Positions 1 through 5,566 are shown, numbered from the stretch's first letter. The stretch is 11,694 nt of DNA from Candidatus Melainabacteria bacterium (GCA_003175915.1 PSRH01000249.1:1-11694), one strand, 5' to 3'. Numbers and translations are program-made. Notes: generated from the letters alone by a model not told the origin.

Positions 1-159
1 AAGCATTCTTTTACTGAATCCAGCGATCCAGGATTGCCACCACATGCGGCGCCTGAGCAGTCAACGCTACTGCGGATTTTCGGAAGATCAATACTCCAGC
101 AAGGTCAAATAGCAACACTTTACCGTCGCTTGGACTATCGCACCGAATATGACATCTGA
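1..159 (+). CDS. Possible C-terminal end of an unknown protein, cut by the window edge
   Basis: Frame 1 is open from the first base to a TGA at 157-159, giving 52 residues and no start inside the window. The translation is hydrophilic and ends in an Arg/Tyr/Asp-rich stretch (RRLDYRTEYDI). No family is recognised. If real, the gene converges on the NfeD-like pair, whose last stop lies 65 bases further on. An open frame of 52 codons is only weak evidence. A competing minus-strand frame (118 down to 11) is also open, so the coding strand here is uncertain. Confidence 0.33.
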   Translation, partial: KHSFTESSDPGLPPHAAPEQSTLLRIFGRSILQQGQIATLYRRLDYRTEYDI

Positions 160-223
160 TTTAATACCAACTTCATTATTTGGTTATCGAAAGCAGGTTG
201 ATATCAGGAAAGTGCGATTGGAT

Positions 224-1183
224 TCAAACGTTTGTCTCTGCTTGTTCGTCGGAATCAGTAGTCTCATTGGACGGATTCTCAGGGGAGTTGAAGGCGACGA
301 GCGTCTCTTTCAGACCGGGGTCGAAATCATCTACCCAGGGCTCTACATAGGCAGTGGAATCTTTTATTTCACTGATAACAACTTGATTGCCTTTCTTAAA
401 TTCATCGGATGGATTCAAAGACTTGGCGGGAATTGTATGACGTTTTGCATGTACTACGTAGGTAATCTCGCCTACGCGGGTACCCACAATGGGCACTGAG
501 ATAACAGCTGCATGTCCGATAAGGTCGGATGTTGCAACGGGAGCCACTGATTCGAATTTTTGGACCATCCATTGAACTAAAGCCTGAAACAGCCAATTAA
601 CCAGAAACCCAGCAAAAATTGCAGGAAGCAATGATATTGGTCCGAGGGATTTGTTGACAGACAGGCAAAACAGACCTGTGAGGCCGAAAAAGGTCAGAAA
701 AACAGAAATATAGAAGGGATTGAACAACATGAGTAGACGCATGGCCCATTCTTCGTTACTAGTCGAAGCATTTAAAAGAAGCGACTGTGCGGCGGCGCTC
801 GGCGCTGAAGAAGATGCCAGCTGGGCGCTAGATGTCTCAGCATTTTGTCCGCCACTCTCCTGACCGCCAGTGTAATTACCCGAGCGGCCGGCTCGACCAA
901 TAGAGTGGGTAGATGCGCGCCCACCGGCGCGACCGGAGCTGTGGCTGCCGCTATGACTTGTGCCATGAGCAGCGCGACCGGCACTGTGACTGCCGCTATG
1001 ACTGACACGAGCACCGCCACGACCTGTGCTATGACCTATTCGGCCTGTTCCGCGGCCGAAGGCGTGTCCACGTACAGCCCCGCGGGGGTGTCCGAAACCT
1101 GCCAGAAACGAGAGAAGGAAGAAGCCCGATCCCGCAGCCGCGCTGATCGCATACGCTTGACCAAGAAGGTCGAAAGTCACCAT
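224..1183 (-). CDS. NfeD/YuaF-like membrane protein with Arg/His/Ser/Gly-rich linker
   Basis: This is a 319-residue membrane protein. Membrane segment 1 is at residues 8-30. A linker at 31-107, rich in Gly, Arg, His and Ser, has near-repeats such as SHSGSHSAGRA. Two further hydrophobic segments lie near 150-176 and 181-206, and an OB-fold-like domain at about 216-282 ends in a V-EPW motif typical of NfeD C-termini. The tail is acidic. NfeD/YuaF proteins usually partner with flotillin or stomatin-type proteins in membrane organisation, but no such gene is in the window. It is a paralogue of the gene just upstream (68-80 bp gap), with the best match in membrane segment 1 (LGQ-Y-ISA-AGS) and in the OB domain (GEITYVV). 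ATG at 1183 is preferred because it aligns with the paralogue's start. GTG at 1195 is possible. No clear ribosome binding site is seen, and a start-stop ATGTGA sits at 1197-1192. The two genes are probably one operon. Function is inferred from family only. Confidence 0.8.
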   Translation of the reverse strand: MVTFDLLGQAYAISAAAGSGFFLLSFLAGFGHPRGAVRGHAFGRGTGRIGHSTGRGGARVSHSGSHSAGRAAHGTSHSGSHSSGRAGGRASTHSIGRAGRSGNYTGGQESGGQNAETSSAQLASSSAPSAAAQSLLLNASTSNEEWAMRLLMLFNPFYISVFLTFFGLTGLFCLSVNKSLGPISLLPAIFAGFLVNWLFQALVQWMVQKFESVAPVATSDLIGHAAVISVPIVGTRVGEITYVVHAKRHTIPAKSLNPSDEFKKGNQVVISEIKDSTAYVEPWVDDFDPGLKETLVAFNSPENPSNETTDSDEQAETNV

Positions 1184-1263
1184 ATTTAATGTCACATTAG
1201 ACTGGATAATTACTTACAAGTATAGCTATTTACTTGGCTAGTTAGAAGATCCTGCACAGTTCC

Positions 1264-2163
1264 CTAAGATTTAACCTGGCTCGTTTCATCCCATGGCTGA
1301 CTTGTATACGGTTCCACCAAAAGCACCGGACTTTGCACGTCAACGATCATCACTCTTGCACCACGCTCTAGATCAAGATCGGCTTTGACTGCCTTGGCCG
1401 CGGAGCTTTGCCGCTGGCTGTTCACAACGTAAGTAATCTCGCCCGTGGCCCCTTTCCTGATCGGAATATTTACTTCGGCTACTTGGCCAACCAAGTCATT
1501 TACTCGCACTGAGGTGCCTTGAAGATGCCGCATCATCCACCTCATTGCTAACTTGAACAGACTCGATATGAATACGCTTGCAAGAATTGCCGGTACGAGG
1601 CTAAGAGGTCCAAGTATTGGAAGGCAGCGTAAAACCAACAGGCCTACCAAACCAAAGAAGGCAAGAAAAATGGACGCGCCCATGGGGCTAAGCAAACCCA
1701 GAACGACGAAACCAATGCGGGAAATCAGAGCCTGTTCTGGACTATGGCTAACGAGCTGACCTTTCGCCTGCGGCGACATGCCGCGTAGCGCGTAGGACCC
1801 GGTAGACGCTCGCATGGCTGAGGAAACTAATGCGTGGGTACCAGTGGCACTGCCTGGGGCGCCGCTGGGATTATCGCCGGCGCCGAAATCGTGACCACCG
1901 GCGCTGCCGTCATCGCCGGCACCGAAATCATGACCGCCTGCGCTGGCGTCATCGCCAGCACCGAAATCGTGGCCGCCTGCCCCGCCGTCATCGCCAGCAC
2001 CGAAATCATGACCACCTGCGCTGGCGTCGTCGGCAGCGCCGAAATCGTGACCGCCTGCTCCATCGTCGCCAGGACCGTCGCTAATATGTCCGAGGGCAAA
2101 ATTGAGGACAATGAAGATAGAACCAGCCAGAGCACTAATTAAGTAGATCTGTCCTAAATTCAT
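1264..2163 (-). CDS. NfeD/YuaF-like membrane protein with Asp/His/Gly repeat linker
   Basis: This is a 299-residue membrane protein with membrane segment 1 at residues 5-25. Next come five 13-residue repeats around the core GGHDFGAGDD (HDFGA at 39, 52, 65, 78 and 91), a Ser/Ala/Gly-rich spacer, and two hydrophobic segments at about 148-178 and 182-206. The C-terminal OB-fold-like domain at 217-287 contains DLVGQVAEV, GEITYVV and LLVEPY, as in NfeD proteins. With three membrane segments, the linker and OB domain should face the same side of the membrane. The linker is acidic, in contrast to the basic linker of the downstream paralogue. His and Asp spacing suggests metal binding, but this is inference. 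The ATG lacks a well-placed ribosome binding site. An AGGAG about 21 bases upstream is closer to a possible 8-codon leader whose TGA overlaps this ATG. First gene of a two-gene unit. Confidence 0.82.
   Translation of the reverse strand: MNLGQIYLISALAGSIFIVLNFALGHISDGPGDDGAGGHDFGAADDASAGGHDFGAGDDGGAGGHDFGAGDDASAGGHDFGAGDDGSAGGHDFGAGDNPSGAPGSATGTHALVSSAMRASTGSYALRGMSPQAKGQLVSHSPEQALISRIGFVVLGLLSPMGASIFLAFFGLVGLLVLRCLPILGPLSLVPAILASVFISSLFKLAMRWMMRHLQGTSVRVNDLVGQVAEVNIPIRKGATGEITYVVNSQRQSSAAKAVKADLDLERGARVMIVDVQSPVLLVEPYTSQPWDETSQVKS
1870..2058 (-). repeat. Five in-frame copies of a 39-bp tandem repeat
   Basis: Inside the upstream NfeD-like gene, a 39-base unit occurs five times in a row, slightly diverged. 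It encodes the 13-residue unit (A)GGHDFGA-DD--. The fourth-quarter residues alternate (DDAS, DDGG, DDAS, DDGS, then DNPS), so a 78-base higher-order unit seems to have been duplicated. Unit length divisible by three keeps the frame when copies are gained or lost. Confidence 0.88.
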
Positions 2164-2186
2164 AGTTCTTTGGTATTGCTAATCAT
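2160..2186 (-). CDS. Possible 8-codon leader overlapping the NfeD-like start
   Basis: ATG at 2186 begins an 8-codon frame (MISNTKEL) whose TGA overlaps the ATG of the NfeD-like gene as ATGA, the usual layout for translational coupling. An AGGAG lies upstream, but only one or two bases separate it from the ATG, which is shorter than normal. This could equally be chance, with the AGGAG acting weakly on the main start. Confidence 0.2.
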   Translation of the reverse strand: MISNTKEL

Positions 2187-2239
2187 TCTCCTACTGCCCA
2201 ATCTAGCTTTTGCTGAAACGGACTGAGGCGTTTAGCGTA

Positions 2240-2272
2240 GGTTTCTTAAGGTTGTGCATGCCTGAAGAAACC
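2240..2272 (-). promoter_or_regulatory. Hairpin in the leader of the NfeD-like pair
   Basis: Outer arms of 8 bp (GGTTTCTT at 2240-2247 with AAGAAACC at 2265-2272) pair perfectly. After one mismatch, three more pairs (AGG/CCT) close a 9-base loop. It lies about 77 bases before the start codon, downstream of the candidate promoter. No U-run follows on either strand, so it looks like a leader structure or protein site rather than a terminator. Confidence 0.4.
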
Positions 2273-2303
2273 GTGATTCGTTTCCAGAGATACGAAAGAA
2301 TAT

Positions 2304-2330
2304 AGTATACACTTAAAAATGAAAAGGCAA
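2304..2330 (-). promoter_or_regulatory. Candidate promoter for the NfeD-like pair
   Basis: Reading the minus strand, TTGCCT (2330-2325) and TATACT (2309-2304, five of six consensus bases) are 15 bp apart, shorter than the optimal 17. A start near 2297 would give a leader of about 130 nt that contains the hairpin at 2240-2272. The -35 box overlaps the U-rich tail of the terminator just upstream, a compact terminator-promoter join. Confidence 0.33.
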
Positions 2331-2372
2331 GGCCGCCCAGACTACGGTTTTTCAACCGCAGCCTGGACGGCC
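2331..2372 (-). terminator. Strong intrinsic terminator after the first SpoVG-like gene
   Basis: Arms 2331-2349 and 2354-2372 form a 19-bp stem with a 4-base loop. On the minus strand all 19 positions pair (16 Watson-Crick and 3 G-U) and the loop reads GAAA, a GNRA tetraloop. On the plus strand the same three positions would be A-C mismatches, so selection on the minus-strand RNA is indicated. A T-rich tract (TTGCCTTTTCATTTTT) follows on the minus strand. It lies 28 bases beyond the SpoVG-like stop codon. Confidence 0.85.
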
Positions 2373-2399
2373 TCGATCCGGTCTGATTACTTGGCTTTG

Positions 2400-2966
2400 C
2401 TATAGGCGCATGCTCAAACGAGCCGCTCTCCGGAGGTACGGCGATCTGGCTGAGCCCTTCCAGACGAGCCTCGGTCCGTGTGAGCGACCGTTCGGCTGCG
2501 CGAGGACGAACTCCAGTCGCGTTTCTTGTGGGCAGTCACAGTGATCGATCGGCTCGTCGTAGGTGCAGACGTAGCCCGGCCGGTCGGCGAGCATGACCTC
2601 GTAGTAGTAGGCTGGGATCACCGCGTCGTTGAACATGTTCCGACTGGCCTGATTGATCGGAAAGACCAGGTCTGCGTAGACCTTCGGCCGGCCACGCCTG
2701 TCACGCGGGGCTCGGTCGGGATCGAGAGTGGCATGGCACTTCTCACAGCACGCCGCCGCCACGAAATTCTTGGTGTTGCAGAATGGGCAATGGTCTTGGA
2801 TTTTGTGGGAGGGCATCGAGACGAAGATACCCGTGTCCCCTTCGATGACCCGCAGATCTTGGATAGCCACGCCTCTGTTGAGCACTACCTTGGCGTAGGC
2901 CCGCAGAGGGTCACCTGCGTCGCGGGGGGTCCATAGCTTGATGCGGACTTCCGAGATGAACAACAT
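2400..2966 (-). CDS. spoVG: SpoVG-family regulator with inserted zinc ribbon (copy A)
   Basis: This 188-residue protein opens like SpoVG (ISEVRIKLW, then LRAYAKVVLN, IQDLRVIEG, GIFVSMPSHK) and resumes with ADLVFPINQ and a helix ending AYYYEV. Between MPSHK and the FPIN part lies an insert of about 40 residues with C60-x2-C63-x10-C74-x2-C77, a zinc-ribbon pattern. A C-terminal extension includes GYVCTYDEP and a further DHCDC cluster. Ordinary SpoVG is about 85-100 residues without this insert, and known members bind DNA or RNA as global regulators. The cellular role here is inferred. ATG at 2966 is chosen because GGAGG sits 8 bases before it and it matches the SpoVG N-terminus. The frame stays open to an ATG at 3038, which would add 24 unrelated residues. 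Copy B lies upstream on the same strand, and a strong terminator follows. The symbol is at family level. Confidence 0.85.
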   Translation of the reverse strand: MLFISEVRIKLWTPRDAGDPLRAYAKVVLNRGVAIQDLRVIEGDTGIFVSMPSHKIQDHCPFCNTKNFVAAACCEKCHATLDPDRAPRDRRGRPKVYADLVFPINQASRNMFNDAVIPAYYYEVMLADRPGYVCTYDEPIDHCDCPQETRLEFVLAQPNGRSHGPRLVWKGSARSPYLRRAARLSMRL

Positions 2967-3056
2967 CGGTTGATCCTCCGTTAGGTTTTGAGCTTCAACT
3001 CCACTGGAAGGTGAGACGCGTCCGATCGCGCCCCCCATTCGTGAACCGTGAATAAT

Positions 3057-3066
3057 CCCTCCTTTC
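3057..3066 (-). promoter_or_regulatory. GAAAGGAGGG leader element of SpoVG copy A
   Basis: A near-perfect anti-16S complement lies 90 bases before the chosen ATG of copy A, too far to serve it. The nearest ATG downstream (3038) is 18 bases away, also too far. The same GAAAGGAGG core stands 99 bases before copy B. It may serve a leader peptide with a rare start, a second ribosome entry, or a regulatory site. Confidence 0.35.
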
Positions 3067-3105
3067 TATTGTTGCTCACGGCGCTCTGGAAAAGGATCCG
3101 GATAA

Positions 3106-3135
3106 AGGCGACGCACTACCTATGGTGCGCCGCCT
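3106..3135 (-). terminator. Hairpin between the two SpoVG-like genes
   Basis: An 11-bp stem (3106-3116 with 3125-3135) has an 8-base loop. The only irregular position is a G-U pair on the minus strand but an A-C mismatch on the plus strand, so it is best read as minus-strand RNA. A short U-run follows (CGCCTTTATC, later CCTTTT). It is likely the terminator of copy B, or a processing site between the two genes. Confidence 0.5.
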
Positions 3136-3172
3136 GCGTTTGCTTCATAAGTGGGCGTAAAACTGAGACACT

Positions 3173-3205
3173 CATGTCGGAGGGGTCGTGACCCTCCCGA
3201 ACATG
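3173..3205 (-). terminator. Hairpin downstream of SpoVG copy B
   Basis: CATGTCGGAGGGGTC pairs with GACCCTCCCGAACATG around a very tight turn, with one bulged base. One position is G-U on the minus strand and A-C on the plus strand. A TTTT follows about 10 bases beyond the stem on the minus strand. It lies 45 bases after the copy B stop. It may act with the hairpin at 3106-3135 as a double terminator. Confidence 0.42.
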
Positions 3206-3250
3206 CTTTACGCTCAGGTATCATTCGACTTTAGTAAGGCAGCAAAATGC

Positions 3251-3793
3251 TCAGCTATCCCTGCGGGCGTCCCCCGGCCTGGTCGGCTGCCTCGGTGGCT
3301 GGTGCAGGCCCGGACCGTGCGGCGGGGCGATCGGGTTGGGCGTGCCGGGATGGCAGCGGAGGTTGTCATCGAGATCGGGCACGTCGAAGTCGTCATAGGT
3401 GCAGACGTAGCCGGGCAGCTTGGAGCGTTCTTTCTCCTCGTGGTAAGCCTTGACGACAGCCGCTTGGATAAGCTCACGGGCCCAAGGATTAATCGGATGG
3501 GCGATGTCCGCATGGAGCTTGGCACGCCCCTCGGCGTTGCGCGTTGCCCTTTCCTGATCCAGATGGTAACGGCAGCTGTTGCAGAACCGCGCGCGCAGAT
3601 GATTCTTGGTCCCGCACGAGGGGCAGCGATCTGTTAATTTCCTTGAGGGCATGGCGACGAACCAGCCCTTCGTCCCTTCGATGAGCTTGAGGTCACGCAC
3701 GACGAAGGCATTGTCGAACGTGACACTACAGAATGCTAAAAGGCGTTCGTTGTTCTGGTCACAGAGTTTGATGCGAACTTCCGTGATTACCAT
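3251..3793 (-). CDS. spoVG: SpoVG-family regulator with inserted zinc ribbon (copy B)
   Basis: This 180-residue protein follows SpoVG closely: ITEVRIKL, RLLAFCSVTFDNAFVVRDLKLIEG, GWFVAMPSRK, and after the insert DIAHPINPWARELIQ and a helix ending KAYHEE. The insert carries C57-x2-C60-x10-C71-x2-C74, the same spacing as copy A. Both copies share PGYVCTYD after the helix. The C-terminus is Pro/Arg-rich and looks disordered. ATG at 3793 has GGAG 7 bases upstream. It lies upstream of copy A on the same strand, but two hairpins between them suggest separate or attenuated transcription. The gene is distinctly GC-rich compared with the flanking genes (one 60-base line near 3301 is about 78% GC). Nucleic-acid binding is expected from the family and the ribbon. 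The targets are unknown. The symbol is at family level. Confidence 0.87.
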   Translation of the reverse strand: MVITEVRIKLCDQNNERLLAFCSVTFDNAFVVRDLKLIEGTKGWFVAMPSRKLTDRCPSCGTKNHLRARFCNSCRYHLDQERATRNAEGRAKLHADIAHPINPWARELIQAAVVKAYHEEKERSKLPGYVCTYDDFDVPDLDDNLRCHPGTPNPIAPPHGPGLHQPPRQPTRPGDARRDS

Positions 3794-3850
3794 GGTGCAT
3801 CTCCACGTTGAGATGGGGCGGATGGGGCGAAAAGTGACATACGGACATAG

Positions 3851-3886
3851 TCACTCAAGCATTGGCAACCTCAAGACAAATAACAC
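3851..3886 (-). CDS. Possible 11-residue leader peptide before SpoVG copy B
   Basis: A textbook ribosome binding site (AAAGGAGGT, 3901-3893) is followed after 6 bases by GTG at 3886. The frame runs GTG-TTA-TTT-GTC and stops at TGA 3853-3851 (MLFVLRLPMLE). It ends 57 bases before the copy B ATG. Such a strong site with nothing but a short frame behind it suggests a translated leader. The peptide itself resembles nothing known. Confidence 0.35.
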   Translation of the reverse strand: MLFVLRLPMLE

Positions 3887-3892
3887 CCGAAT

Positions 3893-3902
3893 ACCTCCTT
3901 TC
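3893..3902 (-). promoter_or_regulatory. GAAAGGAGGT leader element of SpoVG copy B
   Basis: The minus strand reads GAAAGGAGGT, a full Shine-Dalgarno complement, 99 bases before the copy B start, which has its own GGAG site. Copy A has the same core 90 bases before its start. The shared placement suggests a conserved leader device. Confidence 0.45.
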
Positions 3903-3925
3903 CCGGACCGTAAAGGAACTCTGAT

Positions 3926-3948
3926 GGTCGGTTTTACATAGACCGACC
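3926..3948. repeat. Inverted repeat GGTCGGT / ACCGACC
   Basis: Perfect 7-bp arms (3926-3932 and 3942-3948) flank a 9-base loop. It lies about 135 bases upstream of the SpoVG copy B start, just ahead of the GAAAGGAGG element. No U-run follows, so it is more likely an operator or leader structure than a terminator. Confidence 0.35.
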
Positions 3949-4213
3949 GAGTTCGTTTCCCGCTGCGTGGACCAAATCAGGAAGGACCGAATGGCATTGG
4001 CAAGCTAGTACAACCCCACATTCCGTCTGCCAACGGATGTATCAGGGTTGCCCATTTGCCTGTATGGTCCAGCCTAGAGAGAGTCCTCAAAAAATATTGA
4101 ACAGGAAACGAATGTAATGACTGTTCCAGTTTTGAATGGCTAAGGCAAACTTCGCAGGTGTCGAGACGATCGTTATTGCCTGATTGCTCTTCGGGCGACC
4201 TGGCCGCATGGTC

Positions 4214-4225
4214 TGTCAATTGACA
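4214..4225. repeat. 12-bp perfect palindrome TGTCAATTGACA
   Basis: The sequence is its own reverse complement and stands in the otherwise empty region between the protease gene and SpoVG copy B. It has the form of a binding site for a dimeric regulator. It also contains TTGACA on both strands, but no matching -10 box was found at the right distance. Confidence 0.3.
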
Positions 4226-4390
4226 AGCGATAAATCAGGTGTTGAAGAAGACGCTTTAACCGACCCTAATACACAATTTCCTTAGGTTTTTCCGATTAAG
4301 TTGCTAGGCTAGCTACTCGTGATATCTAGTGGTGTGATTGCCATGTTGCCGACAGGACAATACGCAGTCGATAGCTGTTGGTAGTCAAGT

Positions 4391-5551
4391 TCAAAACTTG
4401 AGTTGGAACAGACCTGGTATTCCTATTGCCAAGCCACCTTTTCCTTTGACTTTGCCGACTTCGTCGTGCTCAGTTGCGTACAGACGAGCGATTGTCAATC
4501 TGTCGCGCTGGCTCAAGGCTGTTACAGGATAAGCGCGCTCGCAAAAGAACATGACATCGTTGTTATTAGGTGAGTGCCCATTGATTCCAAGCGCGTGTCC
4601 AATTTCGTGAAGGCAGACCAAGCGCATTGCTTCATCAGAGAGAATCTCTTTGCTTTCAGCATATACAGGCACGGTGCAGATTTTTATGTCGGCATGTGTA
4701 ATGGCGTGAGTACGTGTAAAAAGAAGCTTTGTGATACCTTGCTCGGTGCCGTGCGGAAAATCAGCTTTACTGCTCGTCCAGCTAATCGTTATGTCTGCCT
4801 CTTTGGGATCTTGCACTAGCCTCCAGGTGAGGTGGTGGTTAGCAGCTTCAATCCATTCCCGCAGGCTGCGAAAAGCAATTTGCCTGAACGAGTCGCGGTA
4901 GCCATCGACGGCAGATCCCGGCTCGATGCACAAACGAATTGGTGTCCTCTTTAACGGCCAGCAGTAAACGCCTTTCGGCGCGACGCTATCCAGGTAATCT
5001 GTTGTCGTCACACTGCCTGAGATTGGCTTAGAATGTCGCAAGGTCTTAAGCGATGCCTCGGCGCTCTCAATTTGCGGAGATTCAGGATGTTCGTTTACGA
5101 ATTTCTTGAGGTAGGTTACAGCAAGATCAATCTGTCCAAGTTGTTTGTACGCTTCGGCCATGTTCAAAGTCGCCGACGACATGGTTGGATCGAAGGTGAG
5201 AGCCTTATTGAATTCGGCGATTGCTCCCTGCAGATCTCCCATGGTCTCCAGAACTAATCCCAAATCATTGTGGACCACCGCAGAATTGTCGTTTGGATCA
5301 AGAACTATGGCGCGTTCAAAGGTAGCGCGTGCCTCGTCCAATTGTTTGAGGTCACGCAGCCGGCGCCCTTCGCGGCAAAGCTGGTTGGCTTGATTTGTGC
5401 GCTCTGCTAGCGATCTTGAAGCTCTCTCAGATGCATTTGATGAAGCCGCAGGTTCATCCTGAAAGTCCTCTTTATCCGCAGCAGAAGCTCGACAGGGAAC
5501 CGCTACAAGCAAAAATATGCAAGTGATCGTTGCAATCTTGAATTTCAGCAT
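4391..5551 (-). CDS. Secreted TPR plus matrixin-like zinc metalloprotease
   Basis: This 386-residue protein begins with a signal peptide (hydrophobic core ITCIFLLVAV, likely cleavage after RASA at residue 24). Three TPR units follow at about 52-86, 89-123 and 124-158. The C-terminal domain (about 195-362) has the zinc site HEIGHALGINGH at 315-326 with catalytic E316, and a Met-turn-like DVMF at 332-335. That places it in the metzincin/matrixin group. The third histidine is one residue further out than in the classical HExxHxxGxxH. The context GHS...DVM is, from memory, usual in many bacterial matrixin-like proteins. It is probably exported, with the TPR part binding a partner or substrate. 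Divergent from the DHH-CBS gene over a 134-base spacer. No clear ribosome binding site precedes the ATG at 5551. The substrate is unknown. Confidence 0.86.
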   Translation of the reverse strand: MLKFKIATITCIFLLVAVPCRASAADKEDFQDEPAASSNASERASRSLAERTNQANQLCREGRRLRDLKQLDEARATFERAIVLDPNDNSAVVHNDLGLVLETMGDLQGAIAEFNKALTFDPTMSSATLNMAEAYKQLGQIDLAVTYLKKFVNEHPESPQIESAEASLKTLRHSKPISGSVTTTDYLDSVAPKGVYCWPLKRTPIRLCIEPGSAVDGYRDSFRQIAFRSLREWIEAANHHLTWRLVQDPKEADITISWTSSKADFPHGTEQGITKLLFTRTHAITHADIKICTVPVYAESKEILSDEAMRLVCLHEIGHALGINGHSPNNNDVMFFCERAYPVTALSQRDRLTIARLYATEHDEVGKVKGKGGLAIGIPGLFQLKF

Positions 5552-5566
5552 TCAATAAATAAGGCC

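Larger units (their letters stand above)
3794..4390. other. Intergenic stretch, no convincing gene
   Basis: About 600 bases separate the secreted protease gene from SpoVG copy B, both on the minus strand. It must hold the promoter of copy B, but no strong pair of boxes was found. TTGGCA-17-TACTAG, read on the minus strand around 4010-4040, is a weak candidate. It contains the GAAAGGAGG element, a 7-bp hairpin (3926-3948) and a 12-bp palindrome (4214-4225). An 80-residue minus-strand frame (3977-4219) has only a TTG start, no ribosome binding site and no recognisable family. Confidence 0.6.

Noticed and set aside
11..118. Minus-strand frame of 35 codons with a hydrophobic start (VLLFDLAGVLIF)
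   Set aside because: It needs a GTG start without a ribosome binding site and competes with an equally open plus-strand frame. Neither strand has decisive support.
164..187. Short inverted repeat between the left-edge frame and the NfeD-like stop
   Set aside because: Only seven AT-rich pairs with a bulge and no U-run, too weak to call a terminator.
845..1189. Plus-strand frame of 114 codons rich in Ala and Thr
   Set aside because: It is the complement of the low-complexity linker of the NfeD-like gene. Its composition follows from that repeat-like DNA.
1870..2058. CRISPR array
   Set aside because: The repeats are contiguous 39-bp coding units without unique spacers, inside an open reading frame.
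1834..2142. Plus-strand frames with regular repeats opposite the 39-bp array
   Set aside because: They are shadows of the tandem repeat. The minus-strand frame has membrane segments and an OB fold, the plus frames have nothing else.
2967..3038. N-terminal extension of SpoVG copy A to ATG 3038
   Set aside because: The 24 extra residues do not resemble SpoVG, and ATG 2966 has a well-placed GGAGG and aligns with copy B.
3188..3637. Plus-strand frame of 149 codons opposite SpoVG copy B
   Set aside because: Antisense to a clear SpoVG zinc-ribbon gene. High GC lowers stop frequency.
3977..4219. Minus-strand 80-codon frame in the gene-free stretch
   Set aside because: TTG start, no ribosome binding site, no recognisable domain.
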